Shown: positions 1 to 9,026, counted from the stretch's first letter. The stretch: DNA of 64,000 nt from Streptomyces caniscabiei (GCF_014930365.1 NZ_JABXWI010000001.1:693958-757957); one strand, 5' to 3'. Translations and numbers: made by a program. The notes: a model not told the origin generated them from the sequence alone.

Positions 1-1264
1 GGCCGACGCCGAGCATGGCGGCCTCGGGGTGGTTGATGATCGGCGTGGAGCCGTCGACGCCGAACACGCCGTAGTTGTTCAGCGTGAAGGTGCCGCCGGT
101 CAGCTGGGCGGGCGTCAGGGTGCCGGTGCGCGCCGCCTCGGTCAGCCGGGCGAACTCGGAGGCGAGCGACTCCGCGTTCCTGGTGTGCGCGTCCCGCACG
201 ACGGGGACGACCAGCCCTCGTTCCGTCTGCGCGGCGAACCCGAGGTGCACCTGCTCCAGCCGTACGACCTCGCGGGCCTCCATGTCGACGGTGGAGTTGA
301 GCTCGGGGAAACGGGCCAGCGCGGCGGTGCAGATCCGGGCGAGCAGCGCCAGGAGGGAGATCTTCGGGCCTCCGGCGGCGTTCATGGCCGTGCGGGCGTT
401 CATCAGCTCCGTCGCGTCGGCGTCCACCCAGCAGGTCGCGTCCGGGATCTCCCGCCGGCTGCGGGAGAGCTTGTCGGCGACGGCGCCACGGACGCCGCGG
501 AGGGGGACACGGGTGCCGGAGGCGACGCCGACGGCGGGCGCGGACTGCCCGGCCGGGACGGCGGGCGCGGAGCGCGCGGCCTGGGCGGCGGCCGGCGGCG
601 CGGTCACGGTCCCGGACGCCTGGGCCGGGGCTGTGGCGGCCCGCAGCGCGTGCTCGACGTCGGCCCGCAGGATCAGGCCGTCGGGCCCCGATCCCCGCAG
701 CTTCCGCAGGTCGAGCCCGTTCTCGCGGGCGAGACGGCGGACGAGCGGTGAGATCACCGGCACGGGCCCGTCCGGGCGCTCGGCGGCGGTGGTCGCCCCA
801 TGCCCGTCCGGGCGCTCGGGAGCGGTGACCGGGGCCGCCGGCGTCCCGACGGAACCGAGCGCCGCCGGGGCCGCGGACCTGACCGGCTCCCCCGGCCGCA
901 CCCTCCTGCGGCGCGCCGGGGGCGCCCCGGTGCCGTAGCCCACCAGGACGTTGCCGGAGCCCTCGTTCGCGTCGAGGGCGCCCGCGCCCGCCGTCCCGGC
1001 GGAACCGTCGGCGACCGGCGCTCCCACCGCCACCGTCAGCAGCGGTGCCCCGACGGGCAGTTCCGTGCCCTCCTCGCCGAAGCGGGCGGTGACGACGCCG
1101 CCGTAGGGGCAGGGGACCTCGACCATGGCCTTGGCCGTCTCGACCTCGACGACGGGCTGGTCGATCGCGACGACGTCCCCGACCTGGACGAGCCAGCGGA
1201 CGATCTCGGCCTCGGTCAGCCCCTCACCGAGGTCGGGCAGCTTGAACTCCAGCACCTGGGCCAT
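1..1264 (-). CDS. bkdC: Branched-chain 2-oxo acid dehydrogenase E2 (dihydrolipoamide acyltransferase), 3' end outside window
   Basis: This is the acyltransferase core of a 2-oxo acid dehydrogenase complex; it passes the acyl group from E1 to CoA through a lipoyl arm. The translation from ATG 1264 begins MAQVLEFKLPDLGEGLTEAE, a typical lipoyl domain, with the lipoyl-lysine in ETAKAMVEV near residue 44. An Ala/Pro-rich linker with a basic run follows, and the rest is cut by the window edge. The start overlaps the E1-beta stop (TGATG), so it is the third gene of a coupled operon. Neighbouring E1 genes point to branched-chain acids rather than pyruvate; this is family-level inference. Confidence 0.9.
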   Translation of the reverse strand, partial: MAQVLEFKLPDLGEGLTEAEIVRWLVQVGDVVAIDQPVVEVETAKAMVEVPCPYGGVVTARFGEEGTELPVGAPLLTVAVGAPVADGSAGTAGAGALDANEGSGNVLVGYGTGAPPARRRRVRPGEPVRSAAPAALGSVGTPAAPVTAPERPDGHGATTAAERPDGPVPVISPLVRRLARENGLDLRKLRGSGPDGLILRADVEHALRAATAPAQASGTVTAPPAAAQAARSAPAVPAGQSAPAVGVASGTRVPLRGVRGAVADKLSRSRREIPDATCWVDADATELMNARTAMNAAGGPKISLLALLARICTAALARFPELNSTVDMEAREVVRLEQVHLGFAAQTERGLVVPVVRDAHTRNAESLASEFARLTEAARTGTLTPAQLTGGTFTLNNYGVFGVDGSTPIINHPEAAMLGVG

Positions 1265-2268
1265 CAGTTCTCCGCCTCCCACTGCAGGCGCCCCACGGCG
1301 TCCAGGATCCGGTCGACGCCGGGCAGATGGTGCCGCTCCAGCATCGGCGGCGGGTAGGGGATGTCGAACCCGGCGACGCGCAGCACGGGCGCCTCCAGGT
1401 GGTGGAAGCAGCGCTCGGTGACGCGGGCCGCGATCTCGCCGCCCGGGCCGCCGTAGGAGCCGGACTCGTGCACGACCACCGCGCGGCCGGTCCGCCGTAC
1501 CGAGGCGGCGACCGTCTCGTCGTCGAAGGGCACCAGGGAGCGCAGGTCCACGACCTCGAGGTCCCAGCCCTCGGCGGTGGCCGCCTCGGCCGCCTCCAGA
1601 CAGACGGGCACGGACGGGCCGTAGGTGATGAGGGTGGCGCTACGGCCGGCGCGGCGGACGACCGCGCGGCCGATCGGCTCGACGCTCTGCGGTTCCTCGG
1701 GGTTCCAGGTGTCCTTCGACCAGTAGAGGCGCTTGGGCTCCAGGAAGACGACCGGGTCGTCGGAGGCGATGGATGCACGCAGCAGCCCGTAGGCGTCGGC
1801 GACGGTGGCGGGCGTGACGACGTGGAGTCCCGGGGTCGCGATGTAGTACGCCTCGGAGGAGTCGCTGTGGTGCTCGACGCCGCCGATGCCGCCGCCGTAG
1901 GGGACGCGGATGGTGATCGGCAGCGGCATCGCGCCGCGCGTGCGGTTGCGCATGCGGGCGACATGGCTGATGAGCTGCTCGAACGCCGGGTAGGCGAACG
2001 CGTCGAACTGCATCTCCACGACCGGCCGCAGCCCGTACATGGCCATGCCGACGGCCGTGCCGAGGATGCCCGCCTCGGCGAGCGGGGTGTCGGTGACCCG
2101 GTCCTCGCCGAACTCCTTCGCGAGGCCGTCGGTGACCCGGAAGACGCCGCCGAGGGTGCCGACGTCCTCTCCCATGACGTGCACGGTGGGGTCGGCGGTC
2201 ATGGCGTCGCGCAGGGCGCGGGTGAGCGCCTGCGCCATGGTGGCGGGCTTGAGCGCGACGGTGGTCAT
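1264..2268 (-). CDS. bkdB: Branched-chain 2-oxo acid dehydrogenase E1 beta subunit
   Basis: 334 aa, the usual length for E1 beta. It opens MTTVALKPATMAQALTRALR and contains the family segments VMGEDVGTLGGVFRVTDGL, FDAFAYPAFEQLISH, the PYGGGIGGVEHHS loop and the C-terminal transketolase-like domain (VVDLRSLVPFDDET, HESGSYGGPGGE). With E1 alpha it forms the thiamine-diphosphate enzyme that decarboxylates 2-oxo acids from Val, Leu and Ile. The acyl-CoA products prime branched-chain fatty acids and feed polyketide synthesis. The start ATG overlaps the E1 alpha stop (ATGA), and its stop overlaps the E2 start. Confidence 0.92.
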   Translation of the reverse strand: MTTVALKPATMAQALTRALRDAMTADPTVHVMGEDVGTLGGVFRVTDGLAKEFGEDRVTDTPLAEAGILGTAVGMAMYGLRPVVEMQFDAFAYPAFEQLISHVARMRNRTRGAMPLPITIRVPYGGGIGGVEHHSDSSEAYYIATPGLHVVTPATVADAYGLLRASIASDDPVVFLEPKRLYWSKDTWNPEEPQSVEPIGRAVVRRAGRSATLITYGPSVPVCLEAAEAATAEGWDLEVVDLRSLVPFDDETVAASVRRTGRAVVVHESGSYGGPGGEIAARVTERCFHHLEAPVLRVAGFDIPYPPPMLERHHLPGVDRILDAVGRLQWEAEN

Positions 2269-3401
2269 CGGTGGGCCCCTTCGTGCTCCGCCGCCAGCTC
2301 GGCCCGCAGCAGGGCTTCCTGTTCGCGCAGCTGCGGGGTGGGCTCGGCGTAGACGTGGGCGAAGAGGTCCATGGGGTCGAGCACCGGGTCCTGGTTCATG
2401 CGCTCGCGCAGATCGGCGGCCATCGTCTCGGCGGCGTCCCGGGCGGCCCGGATGCCGTCCTCGTCGAGGAGGCCGCGCTCGGTCAGCTCGTGCTCCAGGA
2501 GCGCGATCGGGTCGTGCGCGCGCCAGGTCTCGACCTCGGCGTCGCCCCGGTAGCGGGTGGCGTCGTCGGCGTTGGTGTGGGCGTCGATGCGGTAGGTCAC
2601 CGCCTCGACCAGCGTCGGCCCGCCGCCCGCGCGCGCGTGGGCCATGGCCTCGGCGAGCACCTGGTGCACGGCGGCCGCGTCGTTGCCGTCGACCAGGCGG
2701 CCCGGCATCCCGTAGCCGACGGCCTTGTGGGCCAGCGACGGGGCGGCGGTCTGCTTGGCGAGCGGCACGGAGATCGCGAAGCCGTTGTTCTGGACGAGGA
2801 AGACGACCGGGGCCTGCCAGACGGCGGCGAAGTTGAGCGCCTCGTGGAAGTCGCCCTCGCTGGTGCCGCCGTCGCCGACCAGGGCGAGCGCCACCACGTC
2901 GTCGCCCTTGAGGCGGGCGGCGTGCGCGAGGCCGACGGCGTGCGGGAGCTGGGTGGCGAGGGGGGTGCACAGGGGCGCGACGCGGTGCTCGTGCGGGTCG
3001 TAGCCGGTGTGCCAGTCGCCGCGCAGCAGGGTGAGCGCCTGTACGGGGTCGAGGCCGCGGGCGACGGCGGCGAGCGTGTCGCGGTAGCTCGGGAAGAGCC
3101 AGTCCCGCTCCTCCAGGACGAGCGCGGCGGCGACCTCGCAGGCCTCCTGTCCGGTGCTGGAGGGGTAGACGGCGAGCCTGCCCTGCTTGGTCAGGGCCGT
3201 GGCCTGCGTGTTGTAGCGGCGGCCGCGCACCAGCTCGGCGTAGAGCCGGCGCAGCAGCGCGGGGTCGGCTTCGGCGGCCGCGTCCGTGCCGAGCACGCGG
3301 TAGGGCAGGGCGTCGGGCAGCAGCGGCGCGGGGTCCGTGCGGGGCTGCCAGGCGGGCGGCGGTGTCGGGCGGTACGCGCCCCGCTGCTCCATGACCGTCA
3401 T
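2265..3401 (-). CDS. bkdA: Branched-chain 2-oxo acid dehydrogenase E1 alpha subunit
   Basis: 378 aa. It contains the thiamine-diphosphate signature GDGGTSEGDFHEALNFAAV and the downstream VQNNGFAIS segment (about residues 175-215). RYNTQATALTKQGRLAVYPS near residue 63 and the HTNADDATRYR segment fit branched-chain rather than pyruvate E1 alpha. It is the first gene of the leftward bkdABC operon. The start ATG at 3401 is preceded by an AGGAGG-like site. The upstream region shared with the divergent Lrp gene holds an ACCGA-N4-TCGGT dyad. Streptomyces usually carry two bkd clusters; gene order suggests this is the one next to the paa genes. Confidence 0.92.
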   Translation of the reverse strand: MTVMEQRGAYRPTPPPAWQPRTDPAPLLPDALPYRVLGTDAAAEADPALLRRLYAELVRGRRYNTQATALTKQGRLAVYPSSTGQEACEVAAALVLEERDWLFPSYRDTLAAVARGLDPVQALTLLRGDWHTGYDPHEHRVAPLCTPLATQLPHAVGLAHAARLKGDDVVALALVGDGGTSEGDFHEALNFAAVWQAPVVFLVQNNGFAISVPLAKQTAAPSLAHKAVGYGMPGRLVDGNDAAAVHQVLAEAMAHARAGGGPTLVEAVTYRIDAHTNADDATRYRGDAEVETWRAHDPIALLEHELTERGLLDEDGIRAARDAAETMAADLRERMNQDPVLDPMDLFAHVYAEPTPQLREQEALLRAELAAEHEGAHR

Positions 3402-3461
3402 ACGGCACCTCCTCGTGGGAGTGGCTCAGGGACGCGGCACGGGTTGTGACGCGTCTCACCT

Positions 3462-3475
3462 ACCGATTGTTCGGT
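3462..3475. promoter_or_regulatory. Candidate TetR-type operator upstream of bkdA
   Basis: The sequence is ACCGATTGTTCGGT, an ACCGA-N4-TCGGT dyad 61 bp upstream of the bkdA start and about 100 bp upstream of the divergent Lrp-family gene. The same dyad with one base changed recurs between paaH and paaN (6323-6336). The TetR gene at 4162-4752 is the obvious candidate ligand. The assignment is inference from symmetry and recurrence. Confidence 0.55.
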
Positions 3476-3509
3476 CGTTGGCGCATTTTGGCTACAGGCA
3501 CCCCGAGGC

Positions 3510-3518
3510 TGTGGACAA
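3510..3518 (-). other. DnaA box
   Basis: TGTGGACAA is the complement of TTGTCCACA, the preferred Streptomyces DnaA box. It lies in the bkdA/Lrp intergenic region. A single box is weak evidence; it matters as part of the set at 6290, 11448, 16163, 33727, 33771 and 33920. Confidence 0.4.
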
Positions 3519-3576
3519 ACGGTTCTGCACAGCCTCAAATGAACGCAGGACGTCCATGGCAGGGAGGCGGGGGCAC

Positions 3577-4077
3577 ATGGCACCTGAACAAATGGCCGAG
3601 CCGCCGGAGCACGGCCCGGTCCTGCCACCCCCGCGACCGCTGGACGCCATAGACCAGGACATCCTGCGCATGCTCCAGGCCGACGGGCGCGCCTCCATAC
3701 GGTCGGTCGCCGAACGGGTCCACGTCTCCCGCGCCAACGCCTACGCGCGCATCAACCGCCTCGTCGAGGACGGCGTCATCCGGGGTTTCGGGGCGCGCGT
3801 GAACCACGAGCGCGCCGGCAAGGGCACCTCGGCCTACATCACCCTCAAGATCGTGCAGAACTCCTGGCGCACGGTCCGCGAGCAGCTGCGCCAGCTGTCC
3901 GGCGCCGCCCACATCGCCCTGGTGGGCGGCGACTACGACGTCCTGCTCCTGGTGCACACCTCGGACAACAGAGCCCTGCGTGAGGTCGTCCTGACCAAGC
4001 TCCAGGCCATCCCGGAGGTGCTCAGCACCCGGACACTGCTGGTGTTCGAGGAGGAGGACGTGGAACCGGAGGGATGA
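3577..4077 (+). CDS. Lrp/AsnC-family transcriptional regulator (BkdR-type candidate)
   Basis: 166 aa from ATG 3577, chosen because a GGGAGGCGGG ribosome site lies just upstream; an ATG at 3556 is the alternative. The N-terminal winged helix (LDAIDQDILRMLQADGRAS, with recognition helix VSRANAYARINRLV) is followed by a RAM ligand-binding domain containing the GGDYDVLLLVH core. Such proteins sense amino acids. The gene is divergent from bkdABC, so it likely controls branched-chain oxo-acid dehydrogenase expression, as Lrp-type BkdR proteins do in other bacteria. The target is inferred from position only. Confidence 0.88.
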   Translation: MAPEQMAEPPEHGPVLPPPRPLDAIDQDILRMLQADGRASIRSVAERVHVSRANAYARINRLVEDGVIRGFGARVNHERAGKGTSAYITLKIVQNSWRTVREQLRQLSGAAHIALVGGDYDVLLLVHTSDNRALREVVLTKLQAIPEVLSTRTLLVFEEEDVEPEG

Positions 4078-4161
4078 CCCGCGCCGCGCCGGGCGCACGC
4101 CCCCTCCAGACGGAGCACTCGCCTCTCCCGACGGGGCGCACGCCCCCTCCCGACGAAGCGC

Positions 4162-4752
4162 TCAGCCCTGGGCGCGCAGCCCTGTGAAGACCAGATGGGC
4201 CACGGCTTCGGACACTTCCCGCTCGCCCATGCCCCGCCCGTCCGGCCGGTACCACTCCACGATCGAGTTGATCATGCCGAAGACCAGCCGGGTCGCGAGG
4301 CGTACCTCCACGTCCCCGCGGACGTCCCCGTCGGCCGCCGCCGCCTTCAGCAGTTCGGCGACGCGGTGATCGAAGTCGCGGCGCCGCTCCAGCGCCCAGC
4401 GCTCGGTGTCCGTGTTGCCGCGCACCCGCAGCAGCAGGGTCACGTAGGGGAGCTCGCCCAGGAGCACCTCGACCATGCGCCGGACGACGTGCTCCAGGCG
4501 CTCCACCGCCCGCCCCGTGCACACGGGTTCCTCGTCGAGGATCGCGAAGAGACCGTCCAGCGCCCGGCTGACGGCCCGGCGCAGCAACTCCTCCTTGCCG
4601 GTGACGTGGTGGTATATCGACGACTTGGAGATACCGGCCGCCTTGGACAGGTGCTCCATGGACGTGCCGTCGTAGCCGCGCTCGTTGAAGACCCGCACGG
4701 CGACGGACAGCAGCGTCTCCGGGGTGTACGTGTCGCGCTTGGCGGTGGTCAT
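4162..4752 (-). CDS. TetR-family repressor, PaaR-like candidate
   Basis: 196 aa. An N-terminal TetR helix-turn-helix (TPETLLSVAVRVFNERGYDG, then MEHLSKAAGISKSSIYHHV) is followed by a C-terminal effector domain. The start ATG 4752 overlaps the paaH stop (ATGA), so it is co-transcribed with a phenylacetate-pathway gene. This points to a PaaR-type repressor responding to a CoA thioester. The dyads at 3462 and 6323 are candidate sites, so the repressor may control its own operon, paaN and bkdABC together. The effector and targets are inference. Confidence 0.85.
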   Translation of the reverse strand: MTTAKRDTYTPETLLSVAVRVFNERGYDGTSMEHLSKAAGISKSSIYHHVTGKEELLRRAVSRALDGLFAILDEEPVCTGRAVERLEHVVRRMVEVLLGELPYVTLLLRVRGNTDTERWALERRRDFDHRVAELLKAAAADGDVRGDVEVRLATRLVFGMINSIVEWYRPDGRGMGEREVSEAVAHLVFTGLRAQG

Positions 4753-6266
4753 GAGGAGGTGCCCTCCCGCTTGTCGGAGGCGTAGGCGTGGCGGTAGAGA
4801 GCCAGGGACGGCGCGTAGCGCCCGGACGGGTCTCGCAGGTGCAGATCGTCCAGGAGGGCGTACGCCCAGTTCCGGCCCAGCCTGCGGCTCCATTCGAAGG
4901 GTCCCAGCGGGTAGTTGACGCCCAGACGCATCGCCGTGTCGATGTCCTCCTTGGTGGCCACCCCCTTGGCGACGGCGTCGTGCGCGAGGTCGATGATGCG
5001 CGCCACCGTGCGGGCCACGATCATGCCGGGGGCGTCCCCGATGACGCTGACGTCCTTGCCGAGCGCCTGGAAGAGGCCGGTGGCCTCGGCGAGGGTCTGC
5101 GGGGAGGTGTCCTGGGAGGCGGAGAGCGCGATCCGGGTGGCCCTGCGGTAGTCGAGCGCCAGGTCGAAGTAGACGACGTCCCGGAACTCCACGGAGGTCT
5201 GTCCGTCGGCGAGGGCCAGCTGGCCGCCGCTGGGCAGGACGAGCCGGGTTCCGTGGTCCTCCTCGTCCTCGCGGACGGGGATGCCCGCCTCCCGGATCAG
5301 GGCGAGCAGGTCGGAGGCGGGGCCGAGGTCGCCCTCGACGACGACGTACGCGGGTGCCGGTACCGGTTCGGCGGTGTGCGGTTCGGGGCTGTCGGCGTCC
5401 TCACCGTGGTCGTACCAGCCCCGACCGGTCTTGCGGCCGAGCCGGCCGGACTCGACGAGCCGCCGCTGGGCCAGCGAGGGCGTGAAGCGCACGTCCTGAA
5501 AGAAGGCCTGCCAGACGGAGTGGGTGACGGACTCGTTGACGTCCTGCCCGATGAGATCGGTCAGTTCGAAGGCGCCCATCCTGAAGCCGCCGCACTCCCG
5601 CAGGATCGCGTCGATGGTGACGGGCTCGGCGGCCTGCGACTCGTACACCGCGAAGGCCTCCGCGTAGAACGGCCGTGCGATGCGGTTGACGATGAAGCCG
5701 GGGGTGTCCGCGCAGGCGACGGGCGTCTTGCCCCAGACCCGCGCCAGCTCGTACGCGCGCGTGGCCGACGTGACGTCGGTGGCGAACCCGGAGACGACCT
5801 CGACGAGGGGCAGCAGCGGCGCGGGGTTGAAGAAGTGCAGGCCCACGAAGCGGCCCGGGTTGCGCAGGGCACCGCCGATGGCCGTGACGGACAGGGAGGA
5901 GGTGTTGGTGGCGAGCAGGCAGTCCTCGGCGACGATGTCCTCCAGCGCGCGGAACAGCTCCTGCTTGACGTCCAGCCGCTCCAGGACCGCCTCGACGACG
6001 AGGCCGCAGTCCGCGAGGTCGGCGAGGCTCTCGGCGGCGTGCAGCCGGGCGCGCGCGGAGTCGCGGTCCGCGCCGGTCAGGCGTTCCTTCGCCACGAGCC
6101 GGTCGAGCCGGGCGCCGATGGCCTCGGCGGCCTCCCGGGCACGACCGGGAACGGAATCGAACAGCCGTACGGGATGGCCGGCGGTCAACGCGACCTGGGC
6201 GATGCCCTGGCCCATGGTGCCGCTGCCGACGACGGCCACGGGGCTGCTGAGGTCGAGTGCTGTCAT
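4749..6266 (-). CDS. paaH: 3-hydroxyacyl-CoA dehydrogenase (PaaH/PaaC type)
   Basis: 505 aa, about the length of PaaH rather than the roughly 285-aa short enzymes. The N-terminal Rossmann motif VAVVGSGTMGQGIAQVAL binds NAD. ATNTSSLSVTAIGG and FVGLHFFNPAPLLPLVEVV hold the catalytic Ser and His region, and GFIVNRIARPFYAEAFAVYE leads into the first C-terminal dehydrogenase domain. A second copy (GMIVARTVARIIDLAHDAV, GVNYPLGPFEW) sits near the C terminus. It would oxidise 3-hydroxyadipyl-CoA in phenylacetate breakdown. Divergent paaN and the coupled TetR gene support this role. Confidence 0.88.
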   Translation of the reverse strand: MTALDLSSPVAVVGSGTMGQGIAQVALTAGHPVRLFDSVPGRAREAAEAIGARLDRLVAKERLTGADRDSARARLHAAESLADLADCGLVVEAVLERLDVKQELFRALEDIVAEDCLLATNTSSLSVTAIGGALRNPGRFVGLHFFNPAPLLPLVEVVSGFATDVTSATRAYELARVWGKTPVACADTPGFIVNRIARPFYAEAFAVYESQAAEPVTIDAILRECGGFRMGAFELTDLIGQDVNESVTHSVWQAFFQDVRFTPSLAQRRLVESGRLGRKTGRGWYDHGEDADSPEPHTAEPVPAPAYVVVEGDLGPASDLLALIREAGIPVREDEEDHGTRLVLPSGGQLALADGQTSVEFRDVVYFDLALDYRRATRIALSASQDTSPQTLAEATGLFQALGKDVSVIGDAPGMIVARTVARIIDLAHDAVAKGVATKEDIDTAMRLGVNYPLGPFEWSRRLGRNWAYALLDDLHLRDPSGRYAPSLALYRHAYASDKREGTSS

Positions 6267-6289
6267 GTGCGCGATCCTCCCGCACGGGG

Positions 6290-6298
6290 TTGTCCACA
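6290..6298 (+). other. DnaA box
   Basis: TTGTCCACA matches the Streptomyces DnaA box consensus exactly, in the paaH/paaN intergenic region. Confidence 0.4.
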
Positions 6299-6322
6299 GA
6301 TGCGGCGGACCCCCTTGTCCCG

Positions 6323-6336
6323 ACCGATCGTTCGGT
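6323..6336. promoter_or_regulatory. Candidate TetR-type operator between paaH and paaN
   Basis: The sequence is ACCGATCGTTCGGT, with arms ACCGA and TCGGT. It lies 57 bp upstream of the paaH start and 77 bp upstream of the paaN start, where one repressor could block both promoters. It differs from the bkdA site (3462-3475) at one central base. PaaR-type TetR operators in actinobacteria are of this general form; binding is not shown. Confidence 0.6.
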
Positions 6337-6413
6337 TACTCTAACTCTGTCCGCCTGTTCCTGCCCAGGTCAGGGCCCGATGACGAGTCCCTGACGTGAG
6401 GAGTTGGTCAAGC

Positions 6414-8120
6414 ATGGCCGCCGAACCGTCCGCGCACGCCCTGATCGCCAAGCACCGGCCCACCCTCGACCAGGCCCTGGAAGCGATCCGCACCCGCGCG
6501 TACTGGTCGCCCCACCCCGAGCACCCCAAGGCCTACGGCGAGGACGGCAGCCTGGGCATGCCCGAGGGCAAGGCCGCCTTCGAGGCCCTCCTCGGCACCC
6601 GTCTCGACCTCGGCCAGCCCGGCACCGACGACTGGGTGGGCGGCGAGGTCTCCCCGTACGGCGTCGAGCTGGGCGTGACCTACCCGCACGCGGACGTGGA
6701 CACGCTGCTGCCCGCCATGAAGGCCGGCCAGCGCGCGTGGCGCGACGCGGGCGCGGAGGCGCGCGCGGCGGTGTGCCTGGAGATCCTCAAGCGCATCAGC
6801 GACCGCACCCACGAGTTCGCCCACGCCGTCATGCACACCAGCGGCCAGGCCTTCATGATGGCGTTCCAGGCCGGCGGCCCGCACGCCCAGGACCGTGGCC
6901 TGGAGGCCGTGGCCTACGCGTACGCCGAGCAGGTCCGCACCCCCGACGAGGCGGCGTGGAGCAAGCCCCAGGGCAAGCGCGACCCGCTCACGCTCACGAA
7001 GCGCTTCAAGCCCGTACCGCGCGGGATCGCCCTGGTCATCGGCTGCAACACCTTCCCGACGTGGAACGGCTACCCGGGCCTGTTCGCCTCCCTCGCCACC
7101 GGCAACGCGGTCCTCGTGAAGCCCCACCCGCGCGCGGTGCTGCCGCTCGCCCTCACCGTCCAGGTCGCCCGCGACGTCCTCGCCGAGGCCGGCTTCGACC
7201 CCAACCTGGTCGCGCTGGCCGCCGAGCGCCCCGGTGAGGGCATCGCCAAGGACCTCGCCACCCGCCCCGAGATCCGCATCATCGACTACACCGGCTCCAC
7301 GTCCTTCGGCGACTGGCTGGAGGCCAACGCCCGCCAGGCGGAGGTCTACACGGAGAAGGCCGGCGTCAACACGGTGCTCGTCGACTCCACCGACGACTAC
7401 AAGGGCATGCTCTCCAACCTGGCCTTCTCCCTGTCCCTGTACAGCGGCCAGATGTGCACCACCCCGCAGAACCTGCTCATCCCCCGCGACGGCATCACCA
7501 CCGACGAGGGCGCCAAGTCCTACGACGAGGTCGTCACCGATCTCGCCAGGTCGGTCGGCGGCCTGCTGGGCGACGACGCCCGCGCGAACGCGCTGCTCGG
7601 CGCGATCGTGAACCCGGACGTCAGGTCCCGCCTCGAAGCGGCCGCCTCGCTCGGCGAAGTCGCGCTCCCCTCACGGGAGATCGCCCACCCCGAGTTCCCG
7701 GACGCGGTCGTGCGCACGCCGGTGATCGTGAAGCTCGACGGCGCCCGGAAGTACTGGGAGCGGACCGACGACGAAGCCGCGTTCATGAGCGAGTGCTTCG
7801 GGCCGGTGTCGTTCGCCGTCGCGGTCGACTCGGCGGCGGACGGGCTGGACCTGCTGCGCCGGACCATCGCCGAGAAGGGCGCGATGACCGTCGGCGCGTA
7901 CACCACCTCGGACGAGGTGGCCGAGGCCGTCGAGGAGGTCTGCCTGGAGGAGTGCGCGCAACTGTCGCTGAACCTCACGGGCGGCGTCTATGTGAACCAG
8001 ACCGCTGCGTTCTCGGACTTCCACGGCTCCGGCGGGAATCCGGCGGCCAACGCGGCGCTGTGCGACGGGGCGTTCGTCGCCAACCGGTTCCGGGTGGTGG
8101 AGGTCCGGCGCGAGGCGTAG
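6414..8120 (+). CDS. paaN: Phenylacetic acid degradation protein PaaN (aldehyde dehydrogenase fold)
   Basis: 568 aa from ATG 6414, preceded by GAGGAG with 10-nt spacing; an in-frame GTG at 6396 lacks a site. It is an aldehyde-dehydrogenase-like protein: VPRGIALVIGCNTFPTWNGY and AVLVKPHPRAVLPL form the coenzyme domain, IIDYTGSTSFGDWLE is the coenzyme-binding turn, and YSGQMCTTPQNLLIP carries the expected catalytic cysteine. It lacks the C-terminal hydratase domain of enteric PaaZ, which matches the separate PaaN_2 type. It likely oxidises the ring-opened semialdehyde of phenylacetyl-CoA catabolism. Confidence 0.88.
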   Translation: MAAEPSAHALIAKHRPTLDQALEAIRTRAYWSPHPEHPKAYGEDGSLGMPEGKAAFEALLGTRLDLGQPGTDDWVGGEVSPYGVELGVTYPHADVDTLLPAMKAGQRAWRDAGAEARAAVCLEILKRISDRTHEFAHAVMHTSGQAFMMAFQAGGPHAQDRGLEAVAYAYAEQVRTPDEAAWSKPQGKRDPLTLTKRFKPVPRGIALVIGCNTFPTWNGYPGLFASLATGNAVLVKPHPRAVLPLALTVQVARDVLAEAGFDPNLVALAAERPGEGIAKDLATRPEIRIIDYTGSTSFGDWLEANARQAEVYTEKAGVNTVLVDSTDDYKGMLSNLAFSLSLYSGQMCTTPQNLLIPRDGITTDEGAKSYDEVVTDLARSVGGLLGDDARANALLGAIVNPDVRSRLEAAASLGEVALPSREIAHPEFPDAVVRTPVIVKLDGARKYWERTDDEAAFMSECFGPVSFAVAVDSAADGLDLLRRTIAEKGAMTVGAYTTSDEVAEAVEEVCLEECAQLSLNLTGGVYVNQTAAFSDFHGSGGNPAANAALCDGAFVANRFRVVEVRREA

Positions 8121-8165
8121 CGACCGGCGCACACCTCTGGAGCGCCCCGCCTTCTCACCAGTCGT

Positions 8166-9026
8166 TCAGAAGGAGCCCGCGCTCCAGTGGTACAGCGTCA
8201 TCGCCACGCTCGTCGCCAGGTTGTAGCTGGAGACCTGCGGGCGCATCGGGAGCGCCAGCAAGTGGTCGGCGCGGGCGCGCAGTTCGCCGGAGAGACCGCT
8301 GCGTTCGGATCCGAAGGCCAGGACGGCGTCGTCCGGGAGCTTCAGCCCCCGGATGTCGTCGCCCTCGGGGTCGAGCGCGAAGAGGGGGCCCGCGGGCAGC
8401 TCGCTCACGCCCAGGCGCTCGACGGCGGTCGCGAAGTGCAGGCCCGCGCCACCGCGCACGACGGTGGGGTGCCAGGGATCCATGGTGCCCGTGGTGACCA
8501 CCCCGGTCGCGCCGAACCCGGCCGCCAGCCGGATCACGGCCCCCGCGTTGCCCAGGTTGCGCGGGTTGTCGAGGACGACGACCGGGGCCGTGCGCGGTGT
8601 ACGGGCGAGCGCCGCCAGCTGGGCCTCGCGCGACGGGCGCACGGCCAGCGCGGCGACGGCGGTGGGATGCGGGCGGACCACGAGGCTCCGGTACGCCTCC
8701 TCCGGTACCTCCTGGAGGAGGCTCGCCAGCCGGTCCCGTACGTCCGGGGCCAGGTCGTCGGCGAGCGAGAGTGCCGCCGCGCGGTCCACGGTGACGGCCA
8801 CCCGCACGTCGGCGCCGAAGCGCACGGCGTGCTTGAGGGCGTGGAAACCGTCGAGCAGGACAGCGGCGTCGGCGAGGCGATGCCAGGTCCGCACGGGGTC
8901 ACCGGCCGGCCGGGCGCGCGCCCCGCTCACCGTGTCGACCGCCGGCTCGTCCGCCGGTCCGACTGACGGCCCACCTTCCGCCCTGTCTGCCGGTTCGTCC
9001 GCGGGTGCGCTCACCGGATCGTTCAT
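8166..9026 (-). CDS. SpoU/TrmH-family RNA 2'-O-methyltransferase
   Basis: 286 aa. After a low-complexity acidic N terminus, residues about 45-130 form a substrate-binding domain. The C-terminal SPOUT fold has the three TrmH motifs: VVLDNPRNLGNAGAVIRLA, AVLAFGSERSGLSGEL and MRPQVSSYNLATSVAMTLY. These form the knotted AdoMet site, so 2'-O-methylation of rRNA or tRNA is expected; the exact base cannot be told. The start overlaps the stop of the HTTM gene (ATGA), so it is the last gene of a three-gene unit. It is convergent with paaN across 45 bp. Confidence 0.88.
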   Translation of the reverse strand: MNDPVSAPADEPADRAEGGPSVGPADEPAVDTVSGARARPAGDPVRTWHRLADAAVLLDGFHALKHAVRFGADVRVAVTVDRAAALSLADDLAPDVRDRLASLLQEVPEEAYRSLVVRPHPTAVAALAVRPSREAQLAALARTPRTAPVVVLDNPRNLGNAGAVIRLAAGFGATGVVTTGTMDPWHPTVVRGGAGLHFATAVERLGVSELPAGPLFALDPEGDDIRGLKLPDDAVLAFGSERSGLSGELRARADHLLALPMRPQVSSYNLATSVAMTLYHWSAGSF

